Shown piece by piece: positions 59,606-64,000 of a stretch of DNA of 64,000 nucleotides. Position numbers and translations under genes: made by a program. The DNA lies in assembly GCA_037349315.1 (NCBI GenBank), contig JBAIAC010000026.1, positions 6,448,001-6,512,000 of the forward strand, in the 5' to 3' direction. Within the stretch, counting starts at the first letter, position 1; each line of letters starts with the position of its first letter. Source of the stretch: Chelydra serpentina. Its lineage: Eukaryota; Chordata; Testudines; Chelydridae. A model generated the notes under the pieces. The model did not search any database, had not been told where the DNA came from, and worked only from the letters and a program-made list of their open reading frames with translations.

Positions 59606-60778
59606 AAGAGTCTTGTACCAGATAAGGGAACCCAGTGGAATTATGAAAAGATGGACGTGATGTGATCATGTTTCAGCATCAGTTTTTTGTATGCATGCTG
59701 CAGCCTGGAGACCTGGGACTTTGGTGAGGATGAGTGTGGTGCCCTTCTGTTCTTGCCAGTGAGTCTACATATTGCAAGTCTGAGGCTTGCAGCAGTGAAC
59801 TGTCAAAATTGGGGCCGCATTTGGGTGACTAGAGCAGTGACGGCTGTGCATTTATGCTTTGCTAACCAACCTCAAACATTCAAATATCATGAGGGAGTGC
59901 CTCCCAAAATAATGTCTCTTTAAAAATTGAGGGGTTTTTTTGTTGTTGTTTTTTCTTTTTAAATTAAGTTCTTTTATTTCCTTTCTGATCTTTGAGTCTT
60001 CTGAGTGCAGTTCCGTCCCATCTTCATGCTTTTCTTCACAACCCTGAGGCCAGAAGTATATTTTTTTTTATGAAAGCTGAGATCTTCACTGGTCTCCAAA
60101 GCCGAGGCCAAGTAAAACATCCAGTATCATAAGAATCGGCAACGGCAACACAGGCCTCTGCTCAGGTTATGGAGGAGGGAAGAGACTGGAGAAGGACAAA
60201 GGGGAAGATGAAGTTTATTTTTATACCCTGCATGCTTCTCACAAGCTAATCTCCTACCAAATCTTTTAATTACCAAGTACTTGGTTGCACGCAGCCACGT
60301 GGGTGCTGTGTTTGCATTCCGTTCATTTTTAGCTTCACGGAAGACAAACATATTTTTGTCCAATGGACGTGGGAGCTTCTGTGTCCTGCCTTTCCCCATC
60401 CCTTCCCCCACACACCTTCCTTCCCAATGAGTAACAGGAAGTGCCTCGACTTTGTCAGCATCTTTGATAGCCAAGCCCTTTCACGTTCACTTGAACCTTA
60501 CCATTTTTTTTTTAGATTTGTCTGAGGAAATGCAGGGAAAGTGAATTGGGCAGGGTGGATACCTGATCTCCAGCAAACAGATGTGAGTATCTCTGCCCAC
60601 AGCAGGCAACACAGTTTGTGTGGTTCTGACGGAAGAATTTCAGTATTGCCAGGACCATTTCTTGGTGGAAAATGAAACATAGGTGCAGCCTAACAATTTT
60701 CTGGCCTCAAGCAAGAACTTGGTGAGCAAGTCTGTTTCTGCTGCCAAGGGGATTGATTTGAGTAGGAACTGGGATTGA
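59606..60778. other. Unclassified intergenic sequence
   Basis: No gene, splice-flanked frame or repeat family recognised. Confidence 0.4.
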
Positions 60779-61261
60779 GGCTAGCGATGCTGAGGCAACA
60801 CGGAGCCCCCAGAAGCATGGGACTGATGATTAGGGGGCTGGAGCACATGACTTACGAGGAGAGGCTGAGGGAACTGGGATTGTTTAGCCTGCAGAAGAGA
60901 CGAACGAGGGGGGATTTGATAGCAGCCTTCAACTACCTGAAAGGGGGTTCCAAAGAGGATGGATCTAGACTGTTCTCAGTGGTAGAAGATGACAGAACAA
61001 GGAGTAATGGTCTCAAGTTGCAGAGGGGGAGATTTAGGTTGGATATTAGGAAAAACTTTTTCACTAGTAGGGTGGTGAAGCACTGGAATGGGTTACCTAG
61101 GGAGGTGGTGGAATCTCCTTCCTTAGAGGTTTTTAAGGTCAGGCTTGACAAAGCCCTGGCTGGGATGATTTAGTTGGGGTTGGTCCTGCTTTGAGCAGGG
61201 GATTGGACTAAATGACCTCCTGAGGTCCCTTCCAACCCTGAGATTCTATTATTCTATGATA
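60779..61261 (+). mobile_element. CR1 LINE 3' end, young copy with open frame
   Basis: Contains an unbroken ORF2 C terminus to the TAG at about 61171: [54 protein letters not shown]. The tail ends GAGATTCTATTATTCTATGA. It is 5' truncated. About 97% alike to the insert at 20921-21243 by eye. Confidence 0.88.
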
Positions 61262-61822
61262 GGACCTCCATCAGTCACTTGGTGCTGCTTCTACTTAAGG
61301 CCAATTCTGATGAGGCACAGGAGAGCCAGGTCACCTTTGTGCTGATGGGTAGGGTTCTGGGGTTCATCATCCTGTGGCTCCTTTGTGTAACCAAGCAACT
61401 GCAGGGCAGCTGGGAGTATCCCCAGCATAGAGCCCCCACTCCAGGCACAGAGCCAGGTCTCCAGCACAGTCTATCCCAAAGCACGGGGTGCGTTCCAGGG
61501 CAGTGGAGGAGAGATGGAGGACCTACGCGGCATGTTGGGGATGAGAATGAACTGCCCATCCAGCAATTCTGTGCCTTTGTCAAGCCCCATGGGAGCCACT
61601 GCGGCAGGGACAACCCTCCACCAGGAGCTGCGCTGTCCCCAGAAGCCACTGAATAGGGAAGGTACAAGCTGCTTTGCCTCTGTCCCTGCACTGGAGAGAA
61701 ATCTGTCCCCTGGTGTTCAGCAGAAGGACTATGTGTCTTCTCTTCTCTCCTCCTTGGTGTCTTTCCCCACTTCTGTCTACATCATCTCTCAATTGCTGAA
61801 GTAAAAACACTCCTCTAAGTCC
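61262..61822. other. Unclassified sequence
   Basis: No gene supported; open frames on both strands overlap and carry no recognisable domain. Confidence 0.35.
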
Positions 61823-61823
61823 A

Positions 61824-62056
61824 GGTGTATACTACAAACTTTTGTTGGTATAGCTGTGTTGGGCAGCTGACATCATAACTGTGCTGACAAAAGCGCCTAG
61901 TGTAGACGCAGTTATACCAGCAAAACTTCGGGGTGGGAGCTGGAATAAGGTATACTGGCAAAAGTGCAGTTTTGGAGGTGTAAGCTGCATGCACACTAGG
62001 AGCACTTTCCAGTGTAAAGCACTGGTATAGCAAAGCCTTGAGTATAAACCTCACCT
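61824..62056. mobile_element. Possible DNA-transposon MITE, 230 bp
   Basis: Left AGGTGTATACTACAAACTTT and right CTTGAGTATAAACCT are roughly inverted, with internal TTGTTGGTATAGCTGTG against CACTGGTATAGCAAAG. No clean target duplication. Confidence 0.35.
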
Positions 62057-62261
62057 AAATAGTTCAGTCTTCTTACTGAGCCACCAGTGATCATTCCCTG
62101 AGTTCTAATTGGGGTGCAGGACATAGGACTGGAAGGGACCAATCTAGTCTCCTGCTAGCGCTATAAGAAAGGAACTATTTTTAAAGTCTACGTCATGTTT
62201 TTTATGCATCTCACAACTAAATGTAGCACTAGTAATTTGTCATTCCTGTTGTGGAAACGGG

Positions 62262-62475
62262 AAGGATGAGCATGTGGCTAAAGCATAGGCTTGGGATCAG
62301 CCTATTTGGGTGCTATTCTCGGCCCTGCTGTAAACTTTGTGTGATCTTGAGGGAGTCACTTCCCCTTTCTATGCCTTAGTTTCCCTATCTATAGCTACAA
62401 AGTGGGCATTGCTCTTGCTTCATTAAAGTTTGCAAAGTGCTTTGAGAATCTCGGATTGAAGGTGCTAGAGATGCG
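62262..62475 (+). repeat. MIR-type SINE relic with variant tail
   Basis: AGCATAGGCTTGGGATCAGC, TTGTGTGATCTTGAGGGAGT, CACTTCCCCTTTCTATGCCT and CAAAGTGCTTTGAGAATCTC follow the MIR order, ending in a tail of the type found in sauropsid MIR-like SINEs. Confidence 0.65.
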
Positions 62476-62552
62476 CGAAGTTTTGTTGTTTATTGGATCA
62501 TTGTCAAGTAAAACAAACATGGTATTAAATAAATCCCTTACCGTTTTACTAA

Positions 62553-62800
62553 GGCCGTGTCTACACTTGCGAGCTTACAGCAGCACAGCTGTAAGATCGC
62601 TTGTGTACCTGCATTATGTCGACGGGAGAGAGCTCTCCTGTTGACATAACAAAACCAGTGCAACGGGCAGTGTTAGCTCTGTGAGTGGGAGAGTGTCTCC
62701 TGCTCACATAGCGTGGCGCGCCCGAGTGTTTATGCTGGAAAAATGTATGTTGCTCAGAGGTGTGGTTTTTTCTGACATAAATGCTAGTGTAGACATAGCC
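62553..62800. mobile_element. PIF/Harbinger-like MITE 5 (248 bp)
   Basis: Ends GGCCGTGTCTACACT and AGTGTAGACATAGCC, flanked by TAA on both sides (62550-62552, 62801-62803). Internal palindrome GCAGCACAGCTGTAAG. The interior differs from MITEs 1-4, so it is a sister subfamily sharing the ends. Confidence 0.78.
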
Positions 62801-62803
62801 TAA

Positions 62804-63346
62804 CTAATTTGAGATCATGAAAAGTGTGTGGGGGGGAGGAAATATCTAATTTGTACTGTTTAATTTTAGCATTTCACTCATCTTAGACAATTAAAACAGA
62901 GTAGACAGGGCTGTAAAGCATAACTGTTTTTTGGACTTTTGGGGAGGAAGGGGTGTGAAAGGGACTGAGGTTTGCACGGCAGCACTGAGTTTTGTGGGAA
63001 CTCTGTCGTGGGACTAGTTTTGGTGGGAGCTGTTGGGTTTAGTTTTTAGTTCCAACTGATTTGATTTTGGAATTTATGTCACAGGCACTTGGAGTGGTAG
63101 GTAGATGCCTATTATTTTATAAAGCACAATAATAAATTGAAGAATAATCTAGCTTTCTAGCTGCACACTATACACACTAGTATAAGATTATTGGGTTTGG
63201 GTTTCCAACAACACAGGGAAATGTTTGAATTAAAAAACACAGATACACTCTTTTTTCTTTAAAAATATAATAAGCATGAAGATCTTTCCATGCAGGTGCT
63301 CAGATGCAGGCCATAAAACTATCCGGATAGCCTGATATGTATTAAT
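62804..63346. other. Unclassified AT-rich sequence
   Basis: No gene or repeat recognised. Confidence 0.4.
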
Positions 63347-64000
63347 TAGGGATGTCGATTAATTGCAGTTAACTCACGCGATTAACTCAAAAAAATTAAT
63401 CGCGATTAATCACAGTTTTAATCACACTGTTAAACAATAGAATACCAATTGAAATTTATTAAATATTTTGGATGTTTTTCTACATTTTCATATATATTGT
63501 ATTCTATGTTGTAACTGAAATCAAAGTGTATATTTTTTATTATAAATGTTTGCACTGTAAAAATGATAAAAGAAAAAGTATTTTTCAATTCACCTCATAC
63601 AAGTACTGTCGTGCAATCTCTGTTGTGAAAATGCGACTTACAAATGTAGATTTTTTTGGTTACATAACTGCACTTAAAAACAAAACAATGTAAAACTTCA
63701 GCGCCTACAAGTCCGCTCAGTCCTACTTCTTTTTCAGCCAATCGCTAAGAGACAAACAAGTTTGTTTACATTTACAGGAGATAATGCTGCCCTCTTCTTA
63801 TTTACAATGTCACCAGAAAGTCAGAACAGGCATTTGCTTGGCACTTTTGTAGCTGGCATTGCAAGGTATTTATATGCCAAATATGCTAAAAAGAAGTTTT
63901 AAAAGAGCAACACTGATGCGGAAACTACAGAACCCGAATTTGCCAAAAAAGAAAAACAACCTTCTGCTGTGGCATCTGACTCAGATAATGAAAATGAACA
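63347..64000. mobile_element. Second fold-back hAT element, cut by the window end
   Basis: Starts TAGGGATGTCGATTAATTGC and follows an arm of the 32780 element closely (GCGCCTACAAGTCCGCTCAG, TTACATTTACAGGAGATAAT). At about 63890 it switches to plus-strand transposase text (ACAGAACCCGAATTTGCC, GCATCTGACTCAGATAATGA), whereas the arm itself encodes the C terminus on the reverse strand. Confidence 0.7.

Noticed and set aside
61275..61691. Overlapping frames of 125-138 codons on both strands
   Set aside because: Moderate GC content explains them; no recognisable domain or exon borders.

Overview
The window is vertebrate nuclear DNA, most likely from a cryptodiran turtle. It has GT-AG exons separated by long introns, many 5'-truncated CR1 LINEs, old MIR relics, and six copies of a tRNA-derived SINE whose 3' end copies the CR1 tail, the layout of the turtle pol III (Cry-type) SINE. 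No bacterial, organellar or CRISPR feature was seen.

The only gene I can support firmly is the 3' part of CNGB1, the beta-1 subunit of the rod/olfactory cyclic-nucleotide-gated channel. It lies on the + strand as 15 coding exons between 282 and 24437 (2014 coding bases, frame kept across every junction). The exons carry the N-terminal calmodulin-site segment, a proline/glutamate linker, S1-S6 with the beta-type pore, the C-linker, the cyclic-nucleotide-binding domain and the C-terminal tail with stop codon. Earlier exons (the GARP part) lie upstream of the window. A 3' UTR of about 1.5 kb with an AATAAA at 25967 follows.

Downstream of CNGB1 no other gene is certain. A CpG-rich unique stretch (28060-29030) looks like a promoter. 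An open exon-like segment at 40468-40704 ends at a strong splice donor and could be an alternative first exon of KIFC3, the expected neighbour in other amniotes. Both are inference.

Most of the rest is mobile DNA in nested layers. A long CR1 (about 18.6-24.0 kb) keeps an SGNH-esterase ORF1 and an ORF2 with endonuclease and reverse transcriptase, and is broken by three later insertions. Non-autonomous hAT elements, about a dozen with recognisable 8-bp target duplications, are spread through introns and intergenic DNA. A family of 240-300 bp MITEs with TWA duplications (PIF/Harbinger-like) occurs five times. A 1.6-kb Harbinger element carrying a dead Myb/SANT-like gene sits inside a decayed DIRS-type tyrosine-recombinase retrotransposon (53.8-57.1 kb). 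A fold-back hAT with inverted arms lies at 32.8-34.7 kb and a relative enters the right edge of the window.

Less easily explained are a 162-bp retroposed unit with a perfect 12-bp duplication and a hairpin that is conserved by compensatory change in a second repeat 24 kb away, and a broken membrane-protein-like reading frame at 30.6-32.5 kb interrupted by a MITE and a hAT element.
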